Of a stretch of 64,000 nucleotides of DNA, positions 8,221-17,344 are shown piece after piece. The stretch spans positions 41,438 through 105,437 of the forward strand of contig NZ_JAUSBN010000040.1 in NCBI RefSeq assembly GCF_030651995.1, written 5' to 3'. This DNA is from Reyranella sp. (lineage in GTDB: Bacteria > Pseudomonadota > Alphaproteobacteria > Reyranellales > Reyranellaceae). Every line of letters begins with the position of its first letter. The stretch's first letter is position 1. A program made the translations under genes and the position numbers. Below the pieces are notes generated by a model, which was given only the letters and a program-made list of their open reading frames with translations, was not told the origin of the DNA and did no database searches.

Positions 8221-8312
8221 CCTCTCGTGCCCATATGTGCGTGTTCGATCTTGTATCGAACGCCCCCCGAGACAGGGACGAAATTCACGGGATCGGGCAC
8301 GGGGGATCGTCG

Positions 8313-11300
8313 ATGCGCTTCGAGCGTCGGTATACGCAAGTAGGAAAATCGCCATTCGCGGGAGTGGCCTTTCGTGTTGCCGACTCCGAAATCCGCAATC
8401 CGGACGGCTCGATCGTTTTCCGGTTGAAGAACATCGACGTACCGGCCGACTGGTCCCAGGTCGCTTCCGACGTCCTCGCCCAGAAGTATTTCCGTCGCGC
8501 CGGCGTTCCTGCGCGCATGATCCGCGTCGCCGAAGCCGACATGCCCGAATGGCTATGGCGGTCGATCCCCGACGAGGTCGCTCTGGCCGCAATGCCGGAA
8601 GCCGATCGCTTCGGCAGCGAAACCAGCGCACGCCAGGTTTTTCATCGCATGGCCGGCGCGTGGACCTATTGGGGCTGGAAGGGCGGCTACTTCGACAGCG
8701 AGGAGGACGCCCGCTCTTTCTACGACGAGCAGTGCTTCATGCTCGCGGCGCAGATCTGCGCGCCGAACTCGCCGCAATGGTTCAATACCGGACTGCACTG
8801 GGCGTACGGAATTGACGGCCCCGGACAGGGCCACTGGTTCGTCGATCATCTCGATGGCCGAGCCTATCCGTCTGCCTCTGCCTATGAGCGGCCGCAGCCA
8901 CACGCCTGCTTCATCCAGAGCGTCGCCGACGATCTGGTGAACGAAGGCGGCATCATGGATCTGTGGATCCGCGAGGCCCGTCTCTTCAAGTACGGCTCCG
9001 GCACCGGCTCCAACTTCTCGCGCGTGCGCGGCGAGAACGAGCAGCTCTCCGGCGGCGGTGCGTCATCGGGACTGATGTCGTTCCTCAAGATCGGTGACCG
9101 AGCGGCCGGCGCGATCAAATCAGGAGGCACGACGCGTCGCGCAGCGAAGATGGTGACGGTCGACATAGACCATCCTGATATCGAGGATTTCATCTCCTGG
9201 AAGATGCTCGAGGAGCAGAAGGTGGCCGCCCTGGTCGCCGGCTCCCGCCTCGCCAGCCGCCATTTGAACGCCGTCATGCAGGCCTGCCTCGAGGGCGGCG
9301 AGGACGAAGCCGCGTTCGATCCGCGGCAGAATCCGACGCTGCGGCGCGAGATCGTTGCGGCCCGGCAGGCCGAGCTGCCGGAGAACTACATCCAGCGGGT
9401 CATCCAGTTCGCGCGTCAGGGGTATCGGCACATCGAATTCCCGGCGTTCGACACGGATTGGGAATCGGAGGCCTATGCCTCGGTCTCCGGCCAGAACGCC
9501 AACAACTCGGTGCGCGTCAGCGATGCGTTCCTGCGCGCGGTCGAGGAAGACCAGCCGTGGGCGCTGACCGCGCGTACGACCGGCAAGGTGACCCGCACGA
9601 TCGGTGCCCGCCTTCTGTGGGATCAGATCGCCGAGGCCGCCTGGCATTCGGCCGATCCCGGCGTACAGTTCGACACCACGATCAACGACTGGCACACCTG
9701 CCCGGCGTCGGGACGCATCAACGCCTCGAATCCGTGCTCGGAGTACATGTTCCTCGACGACACGGCGTGCAATCTCGCCTCGTTGAACCTCATGCGGTTC
9801 CGGCGCGAGGACGGCTCGATCGATGTCGACGCGCTGGAGCATGCAAGCCGCTTGTGGACCGTGGTCCTCGAAATCTCAGTGATGATGGCGCAGTACCCGT
9901 CGCGCCGCATCGCCGAGCTTTCGTACCGCTACCGCACCTTGGGGCTGGGCTACGCCAATCTCGGCGCCCTTCTGATGGCGTCGGGCCTGGGCTACGACAG
10001 CGCCAGGGGCAGGGCCATCGCCGGCGCCGTCACGGCAATCATGACCGGTACTGCCTACGCCACCTCGGCGGAGATGGCGGGCCTGATGGGCGCCTTCCCC
10101 GGCTTCGAAGCCAATCGCGAACCCATGCTGCGGGTCATCCGCAACCATCGCCGGACAGCGCACGGTGCGCAGGCCCCCTATGAAAGCCTGTCCATCGCGC
10201 CGCAGGCTCTCGACGCGGCCAATTGCAGGGACGGCCGGCTCGTTGCCGCCGCCCGCCGGGCCTGGGACCGCGCGCTGCAACTGGGCGAACAGCATGGCTA
10301 TCGCAACGCCCAGGTCTCCGTCATCGCCCCCACCGGCACGATCGGGCTGGTGATGGATTGCGACACCACCGGCATCGAGCCCGACTTCGCGCTGGTGAAG
10401 TTCAAGAAGCTGGCCGGCGGCGGCTACTTCAAGATCATCAACCAGACCGTCCCGCTGGCACTGCGGACGCTGGGTTACGACGAGGCCGTGATCACGCGCA
10501 TCGTCGACCATGCCGTGGGCCACGGCTCGCTGGCCGCGGCGCCCGCCATCAACCACGAGAGCCTGTCGGCGCGCGGCTTCGACGCCGCGACCCTGAAGCG
10601 GATCGACCAGGCGATCGTCACCGCCTTCGACATCCGCTTCGCCTTCTCCCGCTACACCTTGGGCGACGCTTTCTGCCGCGAGGCGCTCGGCCTCGACGAC
10701 GAAACGCTGTCCGATCCGAAGCTCGACATCCTCTCGCGCCTCGGCTTCTCGCGCAGTGACATCGCAGCAGCGAACATCCATGCCTGCGGTACGATGAGCG
10801 TCGAAGGCGCCCGCGATCTCAGGAGCGAACATCTTTCCGTGTTCGATTGTGCGAATCCCTGTGGACGAGATGGCACACGCTTCTTGTCTGCGGAGAGTCA
10901 CATACGCATGATGGCTGCAGCACAACCCTTCGTATCGGGCGCCATCTCCAAAACCATCAACATGCCCAACGCAGCGACGGTTGAGGATTGCCGCAAGGCC
11001 TATGAGACCTCCTGGAAGCTCGGATTGAAAGCGAACGCCCTCTATCGGGATGGATCCAAACTGTCGCAGCCGCTTTCCGCGATGGCTTTGGGCGACGACG
11101 TCGCCGCCAACGACGATCTCGCTGACCTGTCGCCGGCCGCGCGTGTACCGGTCATCGCCGAACGGATCGTGGAGCGCATCGTCGAACGCGAAGTCAGAGC
11201 CGGCCGCGAGCGTCTGCCGCAGCGTCGCAAGGGCTACACGCAGAAGGCCGTCGTGGGCGGCCACAAGGTCTATCTGAGGACCGGCGAGTACGAGGATGGC

Positions 11301-12005
11301 CGTGTCGGCGAGATTTTCGTCGACATGCACAAGGAAGGCGCGGCGTTCCGCAGCCTGATGAACAACTTCGCCATCGCGATCTCGATCGGGCTGCAGTACG
11401 GCGTGCCGCTTGAGGAATTCGTCGAGGCCTACACCTTCACTCGCTTCGAGCCGTCCGGCCTGGTGGAGGGCAACGACGCCATCAAGATGTCGACGTCGGT
11501 GCTCGACTATATCTTCCGCGAACTCGCGATCTCCTATCTGGGACGCAACGACCTCAGCCACGTCGAGCAGGCGGACCTCCGCCCCGACGGCGTCGGCCGC
11601 GGCGAGGTTCAGGGCGAACTGCCCTCGCACGGTACGAATGCCGCCGAGGCGGCAGCCGCTGCGGTGAGCCGCATCGCCAGCGTGGGCTACGTGCGCAGCA
11701 ATCTTTACGTGATGAATGGCAGGACTGCCGGCAATGCCGCGATCGCCGATGAGGCGTTCGCCGGTGCCGCCCTGCCCAACGGACTGACGGACGGACCAGC
11801 CGTCGCTTCGGCGCCCATCGCCAAGGCGGCCGTCGTCAGCGTCGCGCTCGGAGAGGCACCCTCCTCACCCCTGGGACTGGCCGTCGAGGCCAGGCTCAAG
11901 GGCTTCGAGGGGGATGCGTGTCCGGAATGCGGCAACTTCACCATGGTCCGCAACGGGACGTGCCTCAAATGCACGACCTGCGGCGGGACCACCGGCTGCA
12001 GTTGA
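8313..12005 (+). CDS. nrdJ: Adenosylcobalamin-dependent (class II) ribonucleoside-diphosphate reductase
   Basis: 1230-residue class II ribonucleotide reductase that makes deoxyribonucleotides using adenosylcobalamin, without oxygen. The barrel shows [10 protein letters not shown], the catalytic-site stretch [22 protein letters not shown] with the Cys and Glu radical-chemistry residues, and APTGTIG. The C terminus has a zinc-ribbon-like tail CPECG...CLKCTTCGG with a final Cys typical of the redox tail. The ATG at 8313 follows GGGGGAT and matches the family start; the earlier in-frame ATG at 8235 would lie just after the promoter. No cobalamin riboswitch is seen upstream. The transcript likely ends at the terminator at 12342, taking in the micropeptide gene. 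Confidence 0.96.
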   Translation: MRFERRYTQVGKSPFAGVAFRVADSEIRNPDGSIVFRLKNIDVPADWSQVASDVLAQKYFRRAGVPARMIRVAEADMPEWLWRSIPDEVALAAMPEADRFGSETSARQVFHRMAGAWTYWGWKGGYFDSEEDARSFYDEQCFMLAAQICAPNSPQWFNTGLHWAYGIDGPGQGHWFVDHLDGRAYPSASAYERPQPHACFIQSVADDLVNEGGIMDLWIREARLFKYGSGTGSNFSRVRGENEQLSGGGASSGLMSFLKIGDRAAGAIKSGGTTRRAAKMVTVDIDHPDIEDFISWKMLEEQKVAALVAGSRLASRHLNAVMQACLEGGEDEAAFDPRQNPTLRREIVAARQAELPENYIQRVIQFARQGYRHIEFPAFDTDWESEAYASVSGQNANNSVRVSDAFLRAVEEDQPWALTARTTGKVTRTIGARLLWDQIAEAAWHSADPGVQFDTTINDWHTCPASGRINASNPCSEYMFLDDTACNLASLNLMRFRREDGSIDVDALEHASRLWTVVLEISVMMAQYPSRRIAELSYRYRTLGLGYANLGALLMASGLGYDSARGRAIAGAVTAIMTGTAYATSAEMAGLMGAFPGFEANREPMLRVIRNHRRTAHGAQAPYESLSIAPQALDAANCRDGRLVAAARRAWDRALQLGEQHGYRNAQVSVIAPTGTIGLVMDCDTTGIEPDFALVKFKKLAGGGYFKIINQTVPLALRTLGYDEAVITRIVDHAVGHGSLAAAPAINHESLSARGFDAATLKRIDQAIVTAFDIRFAFSRYTLGDAFCREALGLDDETLSDPKLDILSRLGFSRSDIAAANIHACGTMSVEGARDLRSEHLSVFDCANPCGRDGTRFLSAESHIRMMAAAQPFVSGAISKTINMPNAATVEDCRKAYETSWKLGLKANALYRDGSKLSQPLSAMALGDDVAANDDLADLSPAARVPVIAERIVERIVEREVRAGRERLPQRRKGYTQKAVVGGHKVYLRTGEYEDGRVGEIFVDMHKEGAAFRSLMNNFAIAISIGLQYGVPLEEFVEAYTFTRFEPSGLVEGNDAIKMSTSVLDYIFRELAISYLGRNDLSHVEQADLRPDGVGRGEVQGELPSHGTNAAEAAAAAVSRIASVGYVRSNLYVMNGRTAGNAAIADEAFAGAALPNGLTDGPAVASAPIAKAAVVSVALGEAPSSPLGLAVEARLKGFEGDACPECGNFTMVRNGTCLKCTTCGGTTGCS

Positions 12006-12083
12006 GCATGCGTGGCGTAGCGTACCGGCGTACCCCCGGGGCCTCGCGGTTGGGGACCCTATAGCTAACCATAGGAGACAGTT

Positions 12084-12140
12084 ATGGCTGCTAAGAAGAA
12101 AGTTGCGAAGAAGAAGGCTGTAAAGAAGAAGAAGCAGTAA
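12084..12140 (+). CDS. Lysine-rich 18-residue micropeptide downstream of nrdJ
   Basis: A complete small ORF encoding MAAKKKVAKKKAVKKKKQ, ten lysines in eighteen residues. An AGGAG at 12073-12077 lies 6 bases before the ATG, an ideal ribosome site, and the ORF lies 78 bases after nrdJ and before the terminator. The composition resembles the tail of histone-H1-like or HU-like DNA-binding proteins, so nucleic-acid binding is possible, but nothing proves it. The good Shine-Dalgarno site is the main reason to call it. I have an unverified impression that similar Lys/Ala peptides follow nrdJ in other alphaproteobacteria. Confidence 0.6.
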   Translation: MAAKKKVAKKKAVKKKKQ

Positions 12141-12155
12141 TTAGGAAAGGGCGGA

Positions 12156-12175
12156 GGTCAAAGGCGACTTTGACC
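12156..12175 (+). other. Hairpin with GNRA-type loop after the micropeptide
   Basis: GGTCAAAG at 12156-12163 pairs perfectly with CTTTGACC at 12168-12175 around a GCGA tetraloop, 15 bases after the micropeptide stop. It has no U-tract and so is not a terminator by itself; it is the first of several stems in this 3' region. Confidence 0.55.
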
Positions 12176-12193
12176 CCTCTAACAACGCCTTTC

Positions 12194-12236
12194 GGCTTCC
12201 GCGTGGGTGCCCTCTCTCAGGGCCCCACCGGAAGCC
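12194..12236 (+). ncRNA. Compound hairpin, possible structured RNA element
   Basis: Three nested perfect stems: GGCTTCCG with CGGAAGCC (12194-12201 / 12229-12236), GTGGG with CCCAC (12203-12207 / 12224-12228) and GCCCT with AGGGC (12209-12213 / 12219-12223), with single-base bulges C12202 and T12208 on one side only and a CTCTC loop. Eighteen base pairs of this regularity in non-coding DNA suggest selected RNA structure. No U-tract follows. I do not recognise it as a known family. Confidence 0.5.
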
Positions 12237-12311
12237 CCCTAAATAGAAGACGAGCCTGAAGCCGTTCCGACGCTTTCGTTTGGGAAGCGGGAAGGCGAAA
12301 CTAGTCAAAGC

Positions 12312-12342
12312 GTCCGGCGACTTCGGTCTGCCGGACTTTTTT
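12312..12342 (+). terminator. Intrinsic terminator of the nrdJ transcript
   Basis: GTCCGGC at 12312-12318 pairs with GCCGGAC at 12330-12336 and is followed by six T at 12337-12342 and more T after one C. Its left arm shares 12312-12314 with an alternative helix (GACGCTTT 12269-12276 with AAAGCGTC 12307-12314). The 12006-12377 stretch thus holds the micropeptide gene, stems and this terminator, then the tetR promoter. Confidence 0.85.
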
Positions 12343-12351
12343 CTTTCCGGC

Positions 12352-12380
12352 TTGAACCGGGTGCGGTTTCGCCCTACATG
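12352..12380 (+). promoter_or_regulatory. Putative tetR promoter
   Basis: TTGAAC at 12352-12357, 17 bases, then TACATG at 12375-12380, directly after the nrdJ terminator. The -10 match is weak. If real, transcription would start about 12387, at the second in-frame ATG of the TetR gene, implying a leaderless message. Confidence 0.3.
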
Positions 12381-12386
12381 CCGGAG

Positions 12387-13034
12387 ATGAATACTGACCG
12401 GTCAGTCAATAGCGGTGCGGCCACCTCGACCCGCGTACGGCGGCCAGAGGATCGGGCGTCGGAAATCGCCCGCGCAGCCCTTGAACTCTTCGTCACCCGG
12501 GGATTCGCCGCGACCAAGCTCGAGGACGTTGCCAAAGAGGCGTCGGTCAGCAAAGGGCTCCCTTACCTCTACTTCAAGAACAAGGAAGAGCTGTTCAAGG
12601 CGGTGATCTCCGAGGCCATTGCCGGCCCTCTGGCGGCGGCCAATGATGTGATCGACCACTTCGAGGGCAGCAGCGAGGAACTCCTCTGCGCGCTGGTCGA
12701 CGGCTTCCGCGCCTTCGAGGAGACGCCGGCCGGTGGCGTGGTGAAGCTGATCCTGGCCGAGGCCGGCAACTTCCCCGACGTCGCCAAGTTCTACTGCACG
12801 CACTTCGACGTGCGAGGCCGCGACCTCTTCATCCGTACCTTGCGCCGCGGCGTAGAGAGCGGCGAATTCCGGCCCCTCCCCGACCTCGAAACCACCGCCA
12901 TCATCATCCTGCAGCCGCTTGCCATGTTCTCGGTGTGGAAGCGTTCGCTCGCTCCGTTCGACCCCGGAAAAGTCGACGGCGACCAATTCTATACCGCCTA
13001 TCTCGACTTCGTTCTCAAAGGGCTACGGCCATGA
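12387..13034 (+). CDS. TetR/AcrR family regulator of the RND efflux operon
   Basis: 215-residue repressor (218 if the ATG at 12378 is used). The N-terminal helix-turn-helix is typical: ARAALELFVTRGFAATKLEDV, then EASVSKGLPYLYFKNKEELF at about residues 55-75; the rest is a helical ligand domain. It overlaps the adaptor gene by ATGA at 13031-13034, so regulator, adaptor and pump form one operon. A perfect palindrome, the classical TetR-type operator, lies inside its first codons at 12393-12406, so both possible starts put the operator within or against the coding region. I prefer 12387 because 12378 falls inside the putative -10 element. Confidence 0.9.
   Translation: MNTDRSVNSGAATSTRVRRPEDRASEIARAALELFVTRGFAATKLEDVAKEASVSKGLPYLYFKNKEELFKAVISEAIAGPLAAANDVIDHFEGSSEELLCALVDGFRAFEETPAGGVVKLILAEAGNFPDVAKFYCTHFDVRGRDLFIRTLRRGVESGEFRPLPDLETTAIIILQPLAMFSVWKRSLAPFDPGKVDGDQFYTAYLDFVLKGLRP
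12393..12406. promoter_or_regulatory. TetR operator palindrome
   Basis: ACTGACCGGTCAGT is a perfect 14-base palindrome and closely resembles operators of AcrR/TetR repressors of RND pumps (TGAC-CG-GTCA core). It lies in the first codons of the TetR gene itself and just downstream of the putative promoter, so it would give autoregulation and operon control. Confidence 0.75.
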
Positions 13035-14164
13035 AGACCAGCACCAAGTTCGTCATCGCCATCGTCGGCGCCGCTGTCGTTCTGGGAGGCGGCGCATTTG
13101 CGTGGAAGAACGGCAAGGGGACAGCGGCGGCCGGCAACGGCCCGGTCGCCACCAAGGCTGCCGACCGTCCCCTGGAACTGATCCCGGCAGAGGTCCACAC
13201 GATCAAGCCGCGCGGCCTGGTCGATGTGGTGCGCTTCACCGGCACCACCCAGCCGATCGACCAGACCATCGTGAAGGGCCGCGTTTCCGGCCGCCTGGCC
13301 GAGGTGCTCGTCCGCGAAGGTGACCGTGTCACCGAAGGCCAGGTGCTCGCGCGCTTCGAAACGACCGAGTTGCAGGCCAAGATGAACGAGCGGCAGTCCG
13401 CCCTCGAGGCCGCGCGGGCCGACGCGCGCTGGACCGCCCGTGACCGCTCAGACAAGGAGACGCTGGCGAACCGCAACATCGTCTCGCAGTCGGCCGCCGA
13501 CCAGGCGCGCGCGACAGCCGAGAATCGTGCCTCCATGGTGGCCGTTGCGGAGGCCCAGCTCGATGTCGCGCGCAAGAACCTTGCCGATGCCGAGGTCAAA
13601 GCGCCCTTCGACGGCGTCGTGGGCGAGCGCATCGCCAATCAGGGCGAGTCGCTGCCGATCGACGGCAAGATCCTCGCCCTTCTCGACACCAGCCACGTCG
13701 AGATCGCGGCGCAGATGCCGGCCGCCGACGTCATCCGCATGAAGGTGGGCCAGACAGCCCAGGTCAATCTCGAAGGCTTCGGCGATCGCGTCTTCAGCGG
13801 CAAGATCACGCGTATCAGTCCGACCACGCAGCCGGGCTCGCGCTCGATCCCGGTCTATGTCGAGATCGTCGACCGCCACGAGGCGCTGCGCGGCGGCCTG
13901 TTCGGTACGGGCACCGTCACCGTGGCGGAGAAGGGTCATGCCCTGGCCGTGCCGTCCTCGGCGATGCGCAAGGACGACCAGGGCGACTACGTGCTGATCG
14001 TCGAGAACGGCATACTCGTGCGCAAGCCGGTGGGCGCCGTCCGCACCTGGTCGCGCGGCGAACTGGTCGAGGTTAAGGGTCTGGAATCCGGCATGACCGT
14101 GGTCTCCGCCCCCCTGCCCGGCCTGCATGCCGGACAGAAGGTCAAGATCCTCGAGACCCGCTAG
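13031..14164 (+). CDS. RND efflux periplasmic adaptor subunit
   Basis: 377-residue membrane fusion protein. An N-terminal membrane segment (FVIAIVGAAVVLGGGAFAW) is followed by the barrel-sandwich half-motif GRVSGRLAEVLVREGDRVTE, a coiled-coil hairpin (ELQAKMNERQSALEAARADA) and the second half-motif AEVKAPFDGVVGERIANQGE, then a beta-barrel with RISPTTQPGSRSIPVYVE. It joins the pump to an outer membrane channel. The start overlaps the TetR stop and the pump gene follows 11 bases after the stop. No outer membrane factor is encoded nearby. Confidence 0.93.
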   Translation: MKTSTKFVIAIVGAAVVLGGGAFAWKNGKGTAAAGNGPVATKAADRPLELIPAEVHTIKPRGLVDVVRFTGTTQPIDQTIVKGRVSGRLAEVLVREGDRVTEGQVLARFETTELQAKMNERQSALEAARADARWTARDRSDKETLANRNIVSQSAADQARATAENRASMVAVAEAQLDVARKNLADAEVKAPFDGVVGERIANQGESLPIDGKILALLDTSHVEIAAQMPAADVIRMKVGQTAQVNLEGFGDRVFSGKITRISPTTQPGSRSIPVYVEIVDRHEALRGGLFGTGTVTVAEKGHALAVPSSAMRKDDQGDYVLIVENGILVRKPVGAVRTWSRGELVEVKGLESGMTVVSAPLPGLHAGQKVKILETR

Positions 14165-14175
14165 GAGACAAGGCC

Positions 14176-17100
14176 GTGAAGCTCACCCAGATCGCGGTCG
14201 ACAATCCGGTCTTCGCCACCATGATGATGGTGGCGTTGCTGGTGATGGGCCTGTTCTCCTATCGCCAGCTCGGCATCGACCAGTTCCCCAACGTCGACTT
14301 TCCGATCGTCGTGGTCACGACCGACTATCCGGGCGCGTCGCCGGAGACGGTCGAGAGCGAGATCAGCCGCAAGATCGAGGAATCGGTCAACGCCATCGCC
14401 GGCCTCAAGACGCTCACCTCGCGCTCCCTCGAGGGCAGGTCGATCGTCATCGCCGAGTTCGAACTGTCGGTCCCCTCCGCCGTCGCCATGCAGGACGTCC
14501 GCGAGAAGGTCCAGATGGTCCGGGCCTCCTTCCGGCCGGAGATCAAGGAGCCGCTGATCCAGCGGTTCAATCCCGACGACCAGCCCATCGTCTCGATCGC
14601 GGTGCGCTCCGATGTCCGCTCGGTACGCGACCTCACGACCCTCGCCGACCAGATCATCATCAAGCGCCTGCAGACCGTCCGCGACGTCGGTCGCGCCACC
14701 ATCGCCGGCGGGCTGAAGCGGCAGATCAACATCGAACTCGATCCTGGCCGCATGCACGCGCTCCGCGTCGGCGTGAACGACATCATGCGGGCGATCAAGG
14801 ACGAGAATCAGAACTTTCCCGCCGGCAACGTCCAGCGCGGCAACGACGATCGCGTGATCGAGGTCACCGGCCGCGTCGTCGATCCGGGCGACTTCGCCGA
14901 CCTGATCGTGGCCCGCCGCGGCCAGGCGCCCGTCTATCTCCGCCAGGTCGCCACCGTGGTCGACGGCCAGCAGGAGCTGGAAAACGTCGCCACCCTGAAC
15001 GGCGAACGAGCGCTCGCCATCGACGTCGTGAAGACACAGGGCTCCAATACGATCGAGGTGGCCCGCGGTGTCCGCCGCACCGTTGCCGAGTTGCAGGCCT
15101 CCCTGCCCGCCGATGTAAAACTGGAAATCGTGCGAGATAGCTCGCGCGGCATCCAGAATTCGGTCAACAACGTCCAGCAGACCATGGTCGAGGGTGGCCT
15201 GCTCACCATCGCCATCGTCTTCCTGTTCCTGCATTCCTGGCGCAGCACCGTGATCACCGGTCTCGCGCTGCCAATCTCGGTGTTCGGCGCCTTCATGGTG
15301 ATGGCCGCGTTCGGCTTCACCCTGAACGTGCTGACCCTGATGGCGCTCAGCCTGGCGGTCGGCATCCTGATCGACGATGCGATCGTGGTGCGCGAGAACA
15401 TCATGCGCCATATCGGCTTCGGCAAGACCCACCGCCAGGCCGCGATCGACGGCACCAACGAGATCGGCCTGGCCGTGCTCGCCACCACCTTCTGCATCGT
15501 GGCGGTATTCCTGCCCGTCGCCTTCATGGGCGGCATCATCGGCCGCTTCTTCTTCCAGTTCGGCGTCATGGTGTCGGCCGCCGTCCTCATCTCCCTGTTC
15601 GTATCCTTCACGCTCGATCCGATGCTGTCGTCGGTCTGGTACGACCCGCAGGCGCATGGTAACGGCCGCTTCGCCCGAATCGTCAACAGCACCCAGGAAA
15701 AGGCCAACGGCGTCTATCGAGTCGTGCTCGCCTGGGCGCTGCGCTGGCCCAAGATCACCCTGCTGATCGCGCTCGCGACCTTCGTGGGCAGCTTCGCGCT
15801 GCCGAAGTACATCGGCTTCGAATTCGTCCCCCAGGCGGATCTCGGCGAGCAGGTCGTCAGCATCGAGACGCCGGTCGGCTCGTCGCTGGAATACACCGAG
15901 GCCAAGATGCGGCAGGTCGATGCCGCGCTGCGCGAGTTTCCCGAGATCGACTACACCTACGGCACGGTCAACACCGGCTACGCCAACGGCAAGAATCAGG
16001 CGAGCCTCTATCTCAAGCTGAAGCCGCTGAAGGATCGCAAGCGCTCGCCCGAGCAGCTCGCCCAGCCGATCCGCGAGCGGCTGGCCAGCATCCCGGGTAT
16101 CCTGGTTTCCATCAACATTCCCGGCGGACCCGGCGGCGGCGTCCAGAAGCAGCTCCAGCTTTCGCTGCAGGGACCCGACACCAACCTGCTCGACACGATC
16201 TCGCAGGACGTGATGAAGCGCGCCGCCGGCATCCGCGGCGTGGTCGATCTCGACCGCAACCTCAAGGCCGCCAAGCCGATCCTGTCCGTCCGCCTGCGCC
16301 GCGACGCGGCTTCGGATCTCGGCCTGGGAACCGCCGCGGTCGCCCAGTCCCTGCGGCCTCTGTTCGCGGGCGACGAGACCAGCCTGTGGCGGGCGCCCGA
16401 CGGCGAGAATTACATGGTCATGGTCCGCCTGCCGACCGACGACCGCACCGGCATCGCCGATCTGCACAGGGTCTGGTTCACCGCGGGCACCGAGCCCAAC
16501 GGCCTGCCGCGCATGGTCCATATCGCGCAGATCGCCGATGTCGTGACCGACGTCGGCGCCTCGCAGATCAACCGCCGCGACCTCAACCGCGAGGTCCAGA
16601 TCACCGCCAACGTCTACGGCCGCTCGGCCGGCGAGGTTTCGAGCGACCTGCAGCAGATCCTGACCGAGATCAAGCTGCCGCCCGGTTACCGCTTCGTGTT
16701 CGGCGGCTCGACCAAGGACATAGCGGAGAGTGCCGCCTATGCCGGCCAGGCGCTCCTGATGGCGGTCATCCTGATCTACCTGATCCTGGCCTCCCAGTTC
16801 GGCAGCTTCCTGCAGCCGATCGCCATCATGATGTCGTTGCCGATGTCGCTGATCGGCGTGTTCCTCGGCCTCCTGGTCGCCGGCACGACGCTGAACATCT
16901 TCTCGGCGATCGGCTTCATCATGTTGATGGGCCTCGTCACCAAGAACGCCATCCTGCTGGTCGACTTCTTCAATCAGTCCCGCGCCCGCGGCACGCCGGT
17001 CAACGAGGCCCTGCTCGAGGCCGGCTCGATCCGGCTGCGCCCCATCCTGATGACCACGCTCGCCATGGTGTTCGGCATGCTGCCGCTGGCGCTCGGCCTC

Positions 17101-17289
17101 GGCGAAGGCGCCACCCAGCGGGCGCCGATGGCCCACGCCGTGATCGGCGGCCTGATCAGCTCGACGCTGCTCACCCTGGTCGTCGTCCCCGTTGTGCTCG
17201 TCTATATCGACCGCCTCAGCCTGTGGGCGACCCGCCGGTTCAGCCGCTCGGCCGACGAGGTGGCGCGCGACCACAAGCCTGCCGAGTAG
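14176..17289 (+). CDS. RND family multidrug efflux inner-membrane pump
   Basis: 1037-residue proton-driven transporter of the AcrB/MexI type. It shows TM1 near the N terminus, two large periplasmic loops and the TM4 proton relay GILIDDAIVVREN (two adjacent Asp), and TM segments ending with TKNAILLVDFFNQSR. The length is standard. The GTG start at 14176 has an AGGAG site overlapping the adaptor stop. Substrates are unknown; the hydrophobe/amphiphile (HAE1) group is the best fit. Very long antisense frames over this gene are codon-bias shadows. Confidence 0.95.
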   Translation: MKLTQIAVDNPVFATMMMVALLVMGLFSYRQLGIDQFPNVDFPIVVVTTDYPGASPETVESEISRKIEESVNAIAGLKTLTSRSLEGRSIVIAEFELSVPSAVAMQDVREKVQMVRASFRPEIKEPLIQRFNPDDQPIVSIAVRSDVRSVRDLTTLADQIIIKRLQTVRDVGRATIAGGLKRQINIELDPGRMHALRVGVNDIMRAIKDENQNFPAGNVQRGNDDRVIEVTGRVVDPGDFADLIVARRGQAPVYLRQVATVVDGQQELENVATLNGERALAIDVVKTQGSNTIEVARGVRRTVAELQASLPADVKLEIVRDSSRGIQNSVNNVQQTMVEGGLLTIAIVFLFLHSWRSTVITGLALPISVFGAFMVMAAFGFTLNVLTLMALSLAVGILIDDAIVVRENIMRHIGFGKTHRQAAIDGTNEIGLAVLATTFCIVAVFLPVAFMGGIIGRFFFQFGVMVSAAVLISLFVSFTLDPMLSSVWYDPQAHGNGRFARIVNSTQEKANGVYRVVLAWALRWPKITLLIALATFVGSFALPKYIGFEFVPQADLGEQVVSIETPVGSSLEYTEAKMRQVDAALREFPEIDYTYGTVNTGYANGKNQASLYLKLKPLKDRKRSPEQLAQPIRERLASIPGILVSINIPGGPGGGVQKQLQLSLQGPDTNLLDTISQDVMKRAAGIRGVVDLDRNLKAAKPILSVRLRRDAASDLGLGTAAVAQSLRPLFAGDETSLWRAPDGENYMVMVRLPTDDRTGIADLHRVWFTAGTEPNGLPRMVHIAQIADVVTDVGASQINRRDLNREVQITANVYGRSAGEVSSDLQQILTEIKLPPGYRFVFGGSTKDIAESAAYAGQALLMAVILIYLILASQFGSFLQPIAIMMSLPMSLIGVFLGLLVAGTTLNIFSAIGFIMLMGLVTKNAILLVDFFNQSRARGTPVNEALLEAGSIRLRPILMTTLAMVFGMLPLALGLGEGATQRAPMAHAVIGGLISSTLLTLVVVPVVLVYIDRLSLWATRRFSRSADEVARDHKPAE

Positions 17290-17344
17290 AATCAGGAGCA
17301 CCGATTGGCCATCGCGCTGGCACGATTCGCGCTATGCTGGCCTC

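Noticed and set aside
8015..8312. Cobalamin riboswitch before nrdJ
   Set aside because: The stretch is AT-rich with no B12-box on the coding strand; a GCCACTGG on the minus strand at about 8104-8111 is isolated and faces the wrong gene.
14161..17301. A 1046-codon open frame antisense to the RND pump
   Set aside because: Very high third-position GC keeps the opposite strand open; the translation is Arg/Asp/His-rich with no domain.
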